A stretch of 64,000 nt of DNA, from the NCBI RefSeq assembly GCF_025145285.1, contig NZ_CP102251.1, positions 2,728,001-2,792,000 of the forward strand. The letters are read 5' to 3'. The translations under genes were made by a program, and so were the position numbers. The stretch's first letter is position 1, and the number at the start of each line of letters is the position of its first letter. Below are positions 25,543-34,608 of this stretch, one piece after another. Origin of the DNA: Alistipes onderdonkii. Lineage in GTDB: Bacteria; Bacteroidota; Bacteroidia; Bacteroidales; Rikenellaceae. The notes under the pieces were generated by a model. It did no database searches. It saw only the letters and a program-made list of their open reading frames with translations, and was not told the DNA's origin.

Positions 25543-27867
25543 ATGAAGAAAATTCCGATTTTGTTTCTGGGCTTGCTGGGCGGATTGGCCGCATGTACCC
25601 GGATACCCCCGGCCATAGCGCCCGATAAAAAGATAGAAACCCGCATCGGGGAGCTGCTCCAAAAGATGACCCTCGAAGAGAAGATCGGGCAGATGTGCCA
25701 GTTGACGGCCGGGGTGGTGATCGACCAGAGCGACCCGCAGCACCCGGTGTTGAGCGAGGCGCTGCTCGATACGGTGATCGGCCGCTATAAGGTTGGGTCG
25801 ATCCTGAATATTCCCTTCGGTGTGGGACAACCCCGCGAGGTGTGGATCAGGTTTATCAATCGCATCCAGCAACGCTCGCTCGACGAACTGGGGATTCCCT
25901 GTATCTACGGGGTTGACCAGATACATGGCGCATCCTATACGCAGGGGGCGACCCTCTTTCCGCAGGGCATCAATATGGGGGCGTCGTTCAACCGCGGACT
26001 CATGCGCAGGTGCTCCGAAATTTCGGCTTATGAGACCCGGGCATGTGCGATCCCGTGGACTTTTGCCCCGGTCATGGATTTGGGGCGCGATCCGCGCTGG
26101 CCGCGCATGTGGGAGAGTTACGGCGAGGACACTTACGTCAATTCGCAGATGGCCGTGGCGTCGGTGCTCGGATTTCAGGGGGAGGATCCTAACCGTGTCG
26201 ACGACCGCCATGTCGCGGCCTGCATCAAGCATTTCATGGCCTATGGCGTACCCGTGTCGGGCAAGGATCGCACACCCTCTTCGGTGACTCGCAATGTGTT
26301 GAGGGAGAAGTATTTTGCTCCTTTTATGGAGTGCATTCGGGCCGGGGCGCTGTCGCTGATGGTCAACTCGGCCAGCAACGGCGGTATGCCGTTCCATGCC
26401 GACCGGGAGTTACTCACGGGATGGATCAAGGAGGAGCTCGACTGGGATGGTCTGATCGTGACGGACTGGAATGATATTTACAACCTTTGCGAGCGCGACC
26501 ATATTGCTGCGAGCCGTAAAGATGCCGTGCGCATTGCGGTCAATGCCGGTATCGATATGTCAATGGTACCGTCGAGTTGGGATTTCTGTATTTATCTCAG
26601 GGAACTTGTCGAGGAGGGGCAGGTCTCCATGGAGCGCATCGACGATGCGGTGAGCCGTGTGCTGCGCCTGAAATTCCGCCTTGGCCTTTTCGAAAAACCG
26701 TTTTGGGATACCGGCGATTTCCCGGAATTCGCCAGCGACGAATATGCCGCCGTGGCATTGCAGGCTGCCGTGGAGTCGGAGATACTGCTCAAGAACGAGG
26801 ACGGCCTGCTGCCGCTGGAGCGGTCTGCACGGATTCTGCTCACGGGGCCGAATGCCAATTCGATGCGCTGCCTCAACGGAGGATGGTCGTATTCGTGGCA
26901 GGGCGACCGCTGCGATGAATTTGCCGGAGATTACAATACCATCTATGAGGCTTTATGCAATAAATTCGACCATGTGGACTATGTCCCCGGTGTGGAGTAT
27001 GCGCCGTCCCGCTATGACAACTGGCAGGAAGAATGCGTGACAGGGATCGACAAGGCCGTGTCGGCGGCAGCCGGAGCCGATGTGATTATTGCCTGTATAG
27101 GCGAAAATTCCTACTGCGAAACGCCGGGCAACATGGATGACCTGAACCTTTCTCAGAACCAGAAGGAACTGGTGTGGGCCCTTGCGGCGACCGGAAAGCC
27201 GCTTGTGTTGATCCTCAATGAAGGCCGCCCGCGCGTTATAGGCGATATCGAGCCGCTTGCGCAGGCCGTGGTCGACATCCTGCTGCCGGGCAATTACGGC
27301 GGCGATGCCCTGGCTGACCTGCTTGCGGGGGATGCAAACTTCAGCGCCCGATTGCCGTTCACTTATCCGCGCATGGTCGGCGCATTGGCGACCTACGATT
27401 ACAAGCCTTGCGAGAATATGGCCGCCATGGCGGGCGAATACAATTACGATGCTGTGATGGATGTGCAGTGGCCGTTCGGGTATGGGCTGAGCTATACGGA
27501 ATTTGCATATAGCGATTTCCGTGTCGACCGCCGCATGTTCGGTGCCGACGATGTGTTGACCTTCACGGTCGATGTGGCCAATGTCGGTGAAGTGGCCGGC
27601 AAGGAGGCCGTGATGCTCTATTCGAGCGACCTGGTTGCCAGCCTTACACCGGATGTAATCCGCCTGCGTGATTTCGAGAAGGTTGCGCTCGAACCGGGCG
27701 AATCCCGTACGGTGACGTTCGCTGTTCCGGCCAGCGACCTGGCTTTCGTCGGGCATGACGGCCGATGGAGGCTCGAGGAGGGGGAATTCAGGATGCGCTG
27801 CGGCAGTGAAACACTTCGGATCAGCTGCACGCAAACCAAAGTCTGGGATACACCCAATATCCCGTAA
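25543..27867 (+). CDS. GH3 beta-glycosidase, lipoprotein
   Basis: GH3 enzymes remove terminal beta-linked glucose, xylose or GlcNAc. With the ATG at 25543 the protein has 774 residues and a lipoprotein signal (LAAC, Cys 18). An in-frame ATG at 25528 adds five residues before the signal. The N-terminal barrel shows KMTLEEKIGQM and GVDQIHGASY, and the nucleophile Asp 308 is in LIVTDWND. The second domain has IGENSYCETPGN and LILNEGRPRVIG, and a fibronectin-III-like domain ends the protein. Three-domain layout and length fit the beta-glucosidase branch rather than two-domain NagZ enzymes. It is the last gene of the PUL and is followed by a terminator. Confidence 0.93.
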   Translation: MKKIPILFLGLLGGLAACTRIPPAIAPDKKIETRIGELLQKMTLEEKIGQMCQLTAGVVIDQSDPQHPVLSEALLDTVIGRYKVGSILNIPFGVGQPREVWIRFINRIQQRSLDELGIPCIYGVDQIHGASYTQGATLFPQGINMGASFNRGLMRRCSEISAYETRACAIPWTFAPVMDLGRDPRWPRMWESYGEDTYVNSQMAVASVLGFQGEDPNRVDDRHVAACIKHFMAYGVPVSGKDRTPSSVTRNVLREKYFAPFMECIRAGALSLMVNSASNGGMPFHADRELLTGWIKEELDWDGLIVTDWNDIYNLCERDHIAASRKDAVRIAVNAGIDMSMVPSSWDFCIYLRELVEEGQVSMERIDDAVSRVLRLKFRLGLFEKPFWDTGDFPEFASDEYAAVALQAAVESEILLKNEDGLLPLERSARILLTGPNANSMRCLNGGWSYSWQGDRCDEFAGDYNTIYEALCNKFDHVDYVPGVEYAPSRYDNWQEECVTGIDKAVSAAAGADVIIACIGENSYCETPGNMDDLNLSQNQKELVWALAATGKPLVLILNEGRPRVIGDIEPLAQAVVDILLPGNYGGDALADLLAGDANFSARLPFTYPRMVGALATYDYKPCENMAAMAGEYNYDAVMDVQWPFGYGLSYTEFAYSDFRVDRRMFGADDVLTFTVDVANVGEVAGKEAVMLYSSDLVASLTPDVIRLRDFEKVALEPGESRTVTFAVPASDLAFVGHDGRWRLEEGEFRMRCGSETLRISCTQTKVWDTPNIP

Positions 27868-27893
27868 GTACGATTAGGTGTAATATTGAAAGG

Positions 27894-27921
27894 CCGTCCT
27901 CTCTGCATGGGACGGTTTTTT
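27894..27921 (+). terminator. Terminator at the end of the PUL
   Basis: CCGTCC pairs with GGACGG around a 10-nt loop and is followed by six T residues, 26 nt after the GH3 stop. Confidence 0.8.
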
Positions 27922-28054
27922 CTTGCCTCCTGCCGGAATTATGCGTTGTCGATCCGGCCTGCTGCCGGCCCGGAAACGGGCGACGGCCTTCCGGGGTTTT
28001 GCATTATTTCGGATTATTTTTGTCGGAATCGTTCGTTTCTTGCAGGCAAATAGT

Positions 28055-28062
28055 TATTTTTG
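28055..28062 (+). promoter_or_regulatory. Promoter -7 box of hpt-queE-divIC
   Basis: TATTTTTG is an exact TAnnTTTG box with TTCG 19 nt upstream (one mismatch to TTTG). It places the 5' end about 16 nt before the hpt ATG at 28083 and argues against the longer frame from 27999. Confidence 0.65.
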
Positions 28063-28082
28063 CACAAATAACCGTAACTGAA

Positions 28083-28625
28083 ATGGAGGATATCATCAAA
28101 CTTCACGACAAAAAGTTCAGGATCATGATCCCCGCTGCCAAGATCGACGAGGCCGTGGCCGCCGTAGCCTGCCGCATCAACGAGGACTACCGCGACAAGC
28201 CGACGCCGTTGTTCGTGGGCGTACTGAACGGCTCGTTCATGTTCATGAGCGACCTGATCAAGAAAATCGAGTTCAACAACGAGCTGTCGTTCGTGAAGCT
28301 GGCTTCGTACGAAGGCACTTGCTCGACGGGATGTGTGAAGAACCTGATCGGGCTGAATAACAGCATCGAAGGCCGCCATGTGATCATCGTCGAAGATATC
28401 GTCGACACGGGCGAGAGCATCGAGCACATGATCGGCGAGCTGAAGTCGCATAACCCTGCGAGCATCGAAGTCTGCACGCTTTTTTTCAAACCGGGTTCCT
28501 ACCGCAAGCAACTGCCGATCAAGTACCGCGCCATGGAGATCGGCAACGAGTTCATCGTGGGCTACGGCCTGGACTACGACCAGTTGGGACGCAGCCTGAA
28601 GGATATTTACGTGGTTACCGAATAG
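28083..28625 (+). CDS. hpt: Hypoxanthine phosphoribosyltransferase
   Basis: The enzyme salvages hypoxanthine and guanine with PRPP to make IMP and GMP in the cytoplasm. The 180-residue protein has the PRPP-binding motif VIIVEDIVDTGES at about residues 100-112. It also has the family segments VGVLNGSFMFMSDL and KPGSYRKQLPIKY, and a C-terminal FIVGYGLDYDQLGRSL. The start at 28083 is chosen because a promoter box lies at 28055-28062, downstream of the earlier in-frame ATG. queE follows with no gap. Confidence 0.95.
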   Translation: MEDIIKLHDKKFRIMIPAAKIDEAVAAVACRINEDYRDKPTPLFVGVLNGSFMFMSDLIKKIEFNNELSFVKLASYEGTCSTGCVKNLIGLNNSIEGRHVIIVEDIVDTGESIEHMIGELKSHNPASIEVCTLFFKPGSYRKQLPIKYRAMEIGNEFIVGYGLDYDQLGRSLKDIYVVTE

Positions 28626-29261
28626 ATGGATTCCAAGACCGATAGCGAACTGCTCGACGGCGGGCGCAAGCTGCCTCTGGTCGAAGATTTCTACACGATC
28701 CAGGGCGAGGGCTTCCATGCCGGGAAACCCGCCTATTTCATCCGCCTGGGCGGATGCGACGTGGGATGCCGCTGGTGCGACGCCAAATACACGTGGAACC
28801 CCAGGCTCTATCCCCCGACCGACGTACGGACGGTGATCGACCGTGCTACGGCGTGTCCTGCGCAGGCGATCGTCATCACGGGCGGCGAACCGCTGCTTTA
28901 TCCGCTGGGGGTGCTGACCGAAACACTGCACGGCAAGGGGCTGGAGATATTCCTCGAAACGTCGGGGACGCATCCCTTCTCGGGGTATTTCGACTGGGTG
29001 TGTCTGTCGCCCAAGCGGCAGCAACCGCCGCTGGACGAGGCGTTCGGGAAGGCGCACGAACTGAAGGTGATCGTCGGGGACGAGGCCGATTTCGAATGGG
29101 CCGAGCGCAATGCCGCACGGGTGGGAGCCGGGTGCATCCTCTACCTGCAACCCGAGTGGAGCGTTGCGGAGCGCATGATGCCCGCGATCGTCGAGTATGC
29201 GAAGGCGCATCCGAAATGGAATATCTCGATCCAGACCCATAAATACATGCACATACCCTGA
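28626..29261 (+). CDS. queE: 7-carboxy-7-deazaguanine synthase
   Basis: QueE is a radical-SAM enzyme that contracts the pterin ring of 6-carboxytetrahydropterin on the way to the tRNA base queuosine. The 211-residue sequence starts with the substrate-site motif FYTIQGEGFHAGKPAYFIRL. The radical-SAM cluster motif CDVGCRWC (CxxxCxxC) follows at about residue 40, then the GGEP motif in VITGGEPLLYP. The start codon directly follows the hpt stop, and its stop overlaps the next start by one base (TGATG), so the three genes are probably translated from one message. Confidence 0.94.
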   Translation: MDSKTDSELLDGGRKLPLVEDFYTIQGEGFHAGKPAYFIRLGGCDVGCRWCDAKYTWNPRLYPPTDVRTVIDRATACPAQAIVITGGEPLLYPLGVLTETLHGKGLEIFLETSGTHPFSGYFDWVCLSPKRQQPPLDEAFGKAHELKVIVGDEADFEWAERNAARVGAGCILYLQPEWSVAERMMPAIVEYAKAHPKWNISIQTHKYMHIP

Positions 29262-29536
29262 TGGGCTTCGAAGTAGGCAAAAAGTTCTGGATCGCCGCCA
29301 CGGCGGTCATCGTCGTCGTCACGTTGTTCGTGGTGGGGCGGAACCTTTTGCATGCGGTGAAGATTAAGCGGCAGATCAACGCCCTGAACCGGGAGCGGGA
29401 GTTTTACCGGGCCAGGATCGAACAGGACAGCACGCTGCTGGAGCGCCTGCGCTACGACGACTATCTGGAGGAGTATGCCCGCGAAAACTATCACATGCAG
29501 CGCAGCGACGAGCATGTGTACATCATCAAGGAGTGA
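29261..29536 (+). CDS. FtsB/DivIC-family septum formation protein
   Basis: This is a 91-residue bitopic protein of the DivIC/FtsB type, which joins FtsL and FtsQ in the division complex. It has a short cytoplasmic start, one membrane helix (about residues 9-27, WIAATAVIVVVTLFVVG), then a coiled coil (KIKRQINALNREREFYRARI). The family's C-terminal motif EEYARENYHMQRSDEHVYII ends it. The start overlaps the queE stop by one base. A terminator follows 21 nt downstream. Confidence 0.88.
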   Translation: MGFEVGKKFWIAATAVIVVVTLFVVGRNLLHAVKIKRQINALNREREFYRARIEQDSTLLERLRYDDYLEEYARENYHMQRSDEHVYIIKE

Positions 29537-29557
29537 TTTTCCGATCCGTATGACTTG

Positions 29558-29587
29558 ACGGCGACCCGGCGGGCTGCCGTTTTTTTG
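29558..29587 (+). terminator. Terminator of hpt-queE-divIC
   Basis: ACGGC pairs with GCCGT around a 13-nt GC-rich loop and is followed by seven T residues. The stem is short, but the position and T run fit. Confidence 0.65.
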
Positions 29588-29667
29588 TGTTACAGCCGGG
29601 CCTGCCGGGATGCGGCTTTCCCTGCCTGTCCGGAAAATCCGGGTAGGCGGCCGTTGGCGGCGCCCGG

Positions 29668-30606
29668 TCAGTAATGCGTGAACCCGTGCCAGTCCAGGGC
29701 CCGGGGCCGGTCGTTTTCGAGCCACTGCAATTTGCCGCTGTCCGTGATGCGGCCGACGGGGTGGAGCGGCGTGCCGAAGCGTGCGCGGAAATCGGCGGCG
29801 AGCCTGTCGGCGGCCGCCGCGTCGGCCGTGAGCAGGAGCTTGTAATCCTCGCCCCCGCAGGCGGCTGTTTCGACGTCCGCCCCTTGGGCGAGGGGGATAC
29901 GGCCGATGTCGATCGCGGCGCCTACCCCCGAGCGCTCCATGATGTGGCGGATATCCGAGGCCAGCCCGTCCGAGAGATCCATCATGGCGTGTACTTCGGA
30001 GCGTGCGCCGAGCCAGATGCCTTCGGCCACTTGGGGCTGCGGGTTACGGTGGGCTGCGGCGGCGGGGGTGTCGTAGCGTCCGGCGAGGATGTCATGCAGT
30101 CCGGCGCCCGAAAGTCCGAGTTCTCCGGCGACGAGTATCGCGTCGCCGGGGCGTGCCCCGCTGCGGCGCTTGATGTGTGCGTCGGCGATGCGGCCGATGG
30201 CCGTGACATTGATCGTGATGCCTGCCGCCGAGCGGGTCGTGTCGCCCCCGGCGAGCGTGACGCCGAACGCTTCGGAGAGTTCCCGGTAGCCGAGCATGAA
30301 CTCTTCGGCCCATGTACCGGCCGTGTCGGCCGGGAGCGACAGCGACAGCAGGGTGGCCACCGGGCGGGCGCCCATCGAAGCGACGTCGCTCAGGTTTACG
30401 GCAAGGGATTTGCGCCCCAGTTCGCGGGGCGAAGTTGCGGAACGCAGGAAATGGACGCCTTCGGCGAGCATGTCGGTCGTGAAGACCAGCGATTCGCCCT
30501 CCCCGACGGGGAGTACGGCGCAATCGTCGCCGATCCCTTCGAACCCGTTGTCGGGCAGGGCGGCGAAGAGTTCTTTTATGTGGTCTATGAATCCGAATTC
30601 GGTCAT
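29668..30606 (-). CDS. thiL: Thiamine-monophosphate kinase
   Basis: ThiL phosphorylates thiamine monophosphate to thiamine pyrophosphate with ATP. The 312-residue protein has the N-terminal GIGDDCAVL motif, where the Asp residues bind metal and nucleotide. TTDMLAEGVHF, NLSDVASMGARPVA and AGGDTTRS are all diagnostic, and a late MDLSDGLASDI motif completes the AIRS-type fold. It stands alone on the minus strand, divergent from aroQ, with no other thiamine gene in the window. Confidence 0.95.
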   Translation of the reverse strand: MTEFGFIDHIKELFAALPDNGFEGIGDDCAVLPVGEGESLVFTTDMLAEGVHFLRSATSPRELGRKSLAVNLSDVASMGARPVATLLSLSLPADTAGTWAEEFMLGYRELSEAFGVTLAGGDTTRSAAGITINVTAIGRIADAHIKRRSGARPGDAILVAGELGLSGAGLHDILAGRYDTPAAAAHRNPQPQVAEGIWLGARSEVHAMMDLSDGLASDIRHIMERSGVGAAIDIGRIPLAQGADVETAACGGEDYKLLLTADAAAADRLAADFRARFGTPLHPVGRITDSGKLQWLENDRPRALDWHGFTHY

Positions 30607-30813
30607 GGTTCTCGGGTGTGTCCGGCCGCGGCGCCCCGCCGGCCGGTGCGGGTTTTCGGGTTTTTCACGTGCGGCTGCCGCCCCGGGGGCGGAGTTCCCG
30701 CCTGGGGACGGGAACGAAGCCTGTGCGAGCCGCAGCAGGGGCGTGGGCGGCGTTTGAAATCATTATTTAACGGGCGATGTCGAACAAAGGTATTAAAAAT
30801 TCTTTAAAATCAC

Positions 30814-30821
30814 TATCTTTG
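30814..30821 (+). promoter_or_regulatory. Promoter -7 box of aroQ
   Basis: TATCTTTG is an exact TAnnTTTG box, 48 nt before the ATG at 30870. I see no clear TTTG upstream of it. It lies after the start of the longer frame at 30777 and so supports the shorter protein. Confidence 0.55.
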
Positions 30822-30869
30822 CCTGCGGATTGCGCCCGGGTGTGCCGTGCGTGTCAAACAGTCTCGAAG

Positions 30870-31298
30870 ATGAAGATATTGATTCTCAACGGCCCGAACC
30901 TCAATTTGCAGGGGCGGCGCGATACCGGGGTCTACGGCACCCGGACTTTCGAAACCTTTTTCGGGGAGCTCGAAGCACTCTATCCGGCCGTCGGGTTCGG
31001 TTATTTCCAGTCCAACCTCGAAGGCGAGCTGATCGACGCCGTACAGCAGGCCGACGGCACCTACGACGGTGTGGTGCTCAATGCCGGCGGATATACCCAT
31101 ACGTCGGTGGCGCTGCGCGATGCGGTGTCGGCGGTGTCGGTGCCGGTCGTCGAGGTGCACATCTCGTCGATCCTCGCGCGCGAGGAGTTCCGCCACGTCT
31201 CGCTCCTGGCTCCCGTGGCCGTGGGCTCGATCATGGGTTTCGGGCTGGATTCCTACCGGCTGGGCGTCGAGGCCCTGTTGCTCCGCGGCAGGGAGTAA
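30870..31298 (+). CDS. aroQ: Type II 3-dehydroquinate dehydratase
   Basis: AroQ dehydrates 3-dehydroquinate to 3-dehydroshikimate in the shikimate pathway. The 142-residue length is normal for the small dodecameric type II enzyme. It begins MKILILNGPNLNLQGRRD with the catalytic Tyr in GVYG. It also has NAGGYTHTSVALRDA (usual NPGA is NAGG here) and the catalytic His segment VEVHISSILAREEFRHVS. The frame stays open back to 30777, but the promoter box and the conserved start favour 30870. About 165 nt of GC-rich sequence without a clear terminator separates it from pyk. Confidence 0.95.
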   Translation: MKILILNGPNLNLQGRRDTGVYGTRTFETFFGELEALYPAVGFGYFQSNLEGELIDAVQQADGTYDGVVLNAGGYTHTSVALRDAVSAVSVPVVEVHISSILAREEFRHVSLLAPVAVGSIMGFGLDSYRLGVEALLLRGRE

Positions 31299-31463
31299 GC
31301 CCCGGCTTCCCGGAGCGCCCCATTCCCCGGCCCGGTGGGGGAGGGAGTGCGTGCGGAAGGCCCCTCCCCGGCTGTTCGCGCGGAGCGTGTGCAGGAGCGG
31401 GCACCGGGCGTAACGTGAAATGTCGAAATACTAATATTTTAGCATCATACTTTTATGTATAGA

Positions 31464-32930
31464 ATGAAAAAAACCAAGATCGTCGCAACAATGTCGGATT
31501 TCCGTTGCACCGAAGAGTTCGTGAAAAACCTTTTCGATGCCGGTATGGACGTGGTTCGTGTCAATTCGGCGCATGTCTCGGAAGAGGGCGCTACGCATAT
31601 TGTCGAGACCGTACACCGCGTTAACCCGGCCATCCCGATCATGATAGATACGAAGGGCCCCGAAATCCGTGTCACGACGATCGCCGACGAATACGGTAAC
31701 AGCATCAATTTCCGGCCGGGCGACCGTGTCGCCGTGCGCGGCTCGGACGGCAGCGACAAGACGACCCGCAAGGTGGTTTACATGAACGTCCCCAATATCG
31801 TGGATGACATTCCCGTCGGGGCGCGGATGCTGATCGCCGACGGCGAACTGGAGATCCGTGTCGTGGGAAAGACCGCCGAGGAGCTGACCTGCGAATTCGT
31901 CGTGGGTGGCGCCATGCGTTCGCGCAAGAGCGTCAACGTGCCGTCGGTGTCGATCAACCTGCCTTCGGTGACGGAGAAAGACCGCCGGTTTATCGAGTGG
32001 GCCGTGAAGAACGACGTGGATTTCATCGCACACTCGTTCGTGCGCAGCGCCAAGGATATCAAGGCCGTGCAGGACATCCTCGATGCCCACGGCAGCAAGA
32101 TCAAGATCATCTCGAAGATCGAGAACCGCGAAGGGCTCGACAACATCGACGAGATCATCGAGGCGTCGTACGGCATCATGGTGGCGCGCGGCGACCTGGG
32201 GGTGGAGCTGCCTGCCGAGGCGATTCCCAATACCCAGCGGCGCATCGTCGAGAAGTGCATTTGCGCCAAGCGCCCGGTAATTATCGCCACGCAGATGCTC
32301 TATTCGATGGTCAAGAGCCCGCGTCCGACGCGCGCCGAGGTGAGCGACGTGGCGAGTGCCATTTACGAGCGCGTGGACGCCGTGATGCTGAGCGACGAGA
32401 CGGCGATGGGCGACTTCCCCGTGGAATCGGTGGAAACGATGGCCCGCATCGCCCGCGAGATCGAACGCGACGAGACGCATTTCAAACCGATGATCGACAT
32501 GGACATGGTCTCGGTGAACCACGAGATCACGGCGCAGCTGGCACGTTCGGCCGTGCGTGCCTCGACCAACCTGCCGATAAAATATGTGGTGCTCGACACC
32601 AAGACCGGCCGTACGGGCCGTTACCTGGCTGCATTCCGCGGGCAGAAAACCGTGATGGCCGTATGCTATCAGCTGCATGCGCAGCGTATCCTGGCCCTGT
32701 CGTACGGCGTGGTGCCGATCCTGCGCAACCAGGAGCTGAAGGACAGGTACCACTTCCTGATCGACGCGCTGGAGGTCATCGAACAGCACCAGAAGCTCGA
32801 CGGGCAGGACCTGCTGGCAATCGTGGGCGGCAGTTTCGGCCCCGACGGCGGTGCGTCGTACGTCGAGATCGCCAATGTCCTCAATATCCGCAAGCGTAAC
32901 GAAGAGATCGTTGCCGCGCAAAAATCTTAG
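31464..32930 (+). CDS. pyk: Pyruvate kinase
   Basis: The enzyme makes pyruvate and ATP from phosphoenolpyruvate and ADP at the end of glycolysis. The 488-residue protein begins MKKTKIVATMSDFRCTEEFV. It has the cation and substrate motifs VRVNSAHVSEE, IDTKGPEIRV and IISKIENREGLDNIDEI (catalytic Lys). MVARGDLGVELP and ATQMLYSMVKSPRPTRAE follow in the right order. A C-terminal allosteric domain (from about residue 350) completes it. An ATG at 31455 would add three residues. It is followed within 3 nt by a flippase gene. Confidence 0.96.
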   Translation: MKKTKIVATMSDFRCTEEFVKNLFDAGMDVVRVNSAHVSEEGATHIVETVHRVNPAIPIMIDTKGPEIRVTTIADEYGNSINFRPGDRVAVRGSDGSDKTTRKVVYMNVPNIVDDIPVGARMLIADGELEIRVVGKTAEELTCEFVVGGAMRSRKSVNVPSVSINLPSVTEKDRRFIEWAVKNDVDFIAHSFVRSAKDIKAVQDILDAHGSKIKIISKIENREGLDNIDEIIEASYGIMVARGDLGVELPAEAIPNTQRRIVEKCICAKRPVIIATQMLYSMVKSPRPTRAEVSDVASAIYERVDAVMLSDETAMGDFPVESVETMARIAREIERDETHFKPMIDMDMVSVNHEITAQLARSAVRASTNLPIKYVVLDTKTGRTGRYLAAFRGQKTVMAVCYQLHAQRILALSYGVVPILRNQELKDRYHFLIDALEVIEQHQKLDGQDLLAIVGGSFGPDGGASYVEIANVLNIRKRNEEIVAAQKS

Positions 32931-32933
32931 GCG

Positions 32934-34382
32934 GTGGACGGGCAGCTCAGGGATAAGGTAGCCAGCGGCGTGGCGTGGAGCATGGCCGAGAAAGTCGGTA
33001 CGATGCTTCTCCAGCTGGCCGTGAGCCTTACGATCCTGCGGCTGCTGAACCCCGCCATCATGGGTGTGATCGCGATCCCGACGGCCTTCCTTGCCGTGGC
33101 GATCGTGATTGCCGACAGCGGCTTTTCGCAGGCGCTGATCCGCAAGGGGACACCTACGGCCGACGATTACAAATCGGTCTTCGCCTTCAACGTCGGGGTT
33201 GCGCTCGTGCTTTACGGGGTGCTGGTAGCGCTGGCGGGGAGCATCGCGCGGTTCTACGACATGCCGGAAATCACGCGGATAGCACCGGTATTCTTCCTCC
33301 AACTGCCGCTGAGCGCCGCATGTGCGATCCAGAATACGATTTTTGTCCGGACATTCCGCTTCGCACTGCTCTCGAAGGTCACCTTCGCCTCGTGGTTCAT
33401 CGCCGGGATGGTGGCCATCGGCCTCGCATTGGCCGGGTTCGGGATCTGGTGCATCGTGGTGCAGCGCGTATTGCAGGCCTCCGTGCGGGCCTTGCTGTTG
33501 TGGTGGCTGAGCGACTGGCGTCCCTGCGGGAAGTGCAGCCGGCGGCCGCTGCGCGAAATGGCGCCGTACAGTTTCAGCCTGCTGGCTACCGATTTCATCT
33601 CGACCCTCTATAACAAGGTGCCCCAGATATTTCTCGGGAAACTCTATCCGCAGGAGACACTCGGCTCGTACGAGCAGGCCGTCAAGCTGAAAGACCAGCC
33701 GGCGACTTCGGCCATGCAGGCCGTGCAGAACGTGACCTTCCCGGCGCTGGCCAAGATCAAGGACGACGCGCCGAAACTGGCCGAAAGTTACCGGCAGATC
33801 GTCATGGTCGTGGCCTATGCCATGTTCCCCGTGATGCTCGGCCTGTCGGCCATCGCCGAGGACATGTTCGCCGTCTTCCTGGGAGGGGAGTGGATGGCGA
33901 CGGTGCCTTATTTCGAAGCGGTATGCCTGGCCGGGCTTTTTTACCCGCTGGGGTTGGTGGCCTACAATGTGTTGAAAGTCAAGAGCGGCGGTGCGCTGAT
34001 CGTAAAACTGGAGGTCGCCAAGAAGGTGATGATGTCGGTGGTATTCGCCGTGACGATTCCGGTCAGCGTCCAGGCCGTCATCTGGGGGCTGGTGGTGATC
34101 GCCTTCTGCGAGATGGCGATCAACTTCTTCGCCACGACCCGTTTCACGTCATTCGGCGCAGGACGCTTCGTGCGCACGGTGCTGCCGATGCTGCTCGTGG
34201 CCGGGGCGATGTACGCTCTCGTGCGGGTTACGGCGCTGGCGGTGCCGGGCAATGCGTTGTTGCGGTTGCTGGCCGAAGTCGCCGCGGGCGTGGTCAGCTA
34301 CGTCCTGCTTTCTGCACTGTTCCGGCTCGAAGCCTTCCGCGAGGTGGTCGCACTGGCCAGGCGCCAGTTCATCCGCAAATAG
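32934..34382 (+). CDS. Wzx-type polysaccharide flippase/exporter (MATE-like)
   Basis: This is a 482-residue membrane protein of the oligosaccharide flippase family, which moves lipid-linked sugar units across the inner membrane. It starts at a GTG (32934) three nucleotides after pyk. The N-terminal segment VASGVAWSMAEKVGTMLLQLAV and the repeated 12-14 hydrophobic helices are typical of this family. The central loop KLYPQETLGSYEQAVKLKDQ matches its Wzx/TuaB-like branch. No glycosyltransferases lie next to it, so its substrate is unknown. Its closeness to pyk suggests read-through transcription. Confidence 0.85.
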   Translation: MDGQLRDKVASGVAWSMAEKVGTMLLQLAVSLTILRLLNPAIMGVIAIPTAFLAVAIVIADSGFSQALIRKGTPTADDYKSVFAFNVGVALVLYGVLVALAGSIARFYDMPEITRIAPVFFLQLPLSAACAIQNTIFVRTFRFALLSKVTFASWFIAGMVAIGLALAGFGIWCIVVQRVLQASVRALLLWWLSDWRPCGKCSRRPLREMAPYSFSLLATDFISTLYNKVPQIFLGKLYPQETLGSYEQAVKLKDQPATSAMQAVQNVTFPALAKIKDDAPKLAESYRQIVMVVAYAMFPVMLGLSAIAEDMFAVFLGGEWMATVPYFEAVCLAGLFYPLGLVAYNVLKVKSGGALIVKLEVAKKVMMSVVFAVTIPVSVQAVIWGLVVIAFCEMAINFFATTRFTSFGAGRFVRTVLPMLLVAGAMYALVRVTALAVPGNALLRLLAEVAAGVVSYVLLSALFRLEAFREVVALARRQFIRK

Positions 34383-34427
34383 GCCGGCTGCCGGGGCTGG
34401 CCGTCACTGCCGGATATACACAGGAAA

Positions 34428-34460
34428 AACGTCCGCCGGATATTGATCCGGCGGACGTTT
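34428..34460. terminator. Bidirectional terminator between the flippase gene and buk
   Basis: AACGTCCGCCGGAT pairs with ATCCGGCGGACGTT around a 4-nt loop. The plus strand has only three T residues after it, while the minus strand has five. It sits between two convergent genes and can serve both. Confidence 0.85.
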
Positions 34461-34608
34461 CTGTTGCGGCGCGGTTCCGTTTTGCAGCCCGGTTTCTGTT
34501 TGGCGCGCGGTTCGCCGTTTCGCACGGCGTATGCGGTGTCCGGGAGTTGCTGCCTTGGCGGTCGCTGCCGCATGGGCGGCTCCCTCGCGTGCGCAGCTCC
34601 TTTGCCCG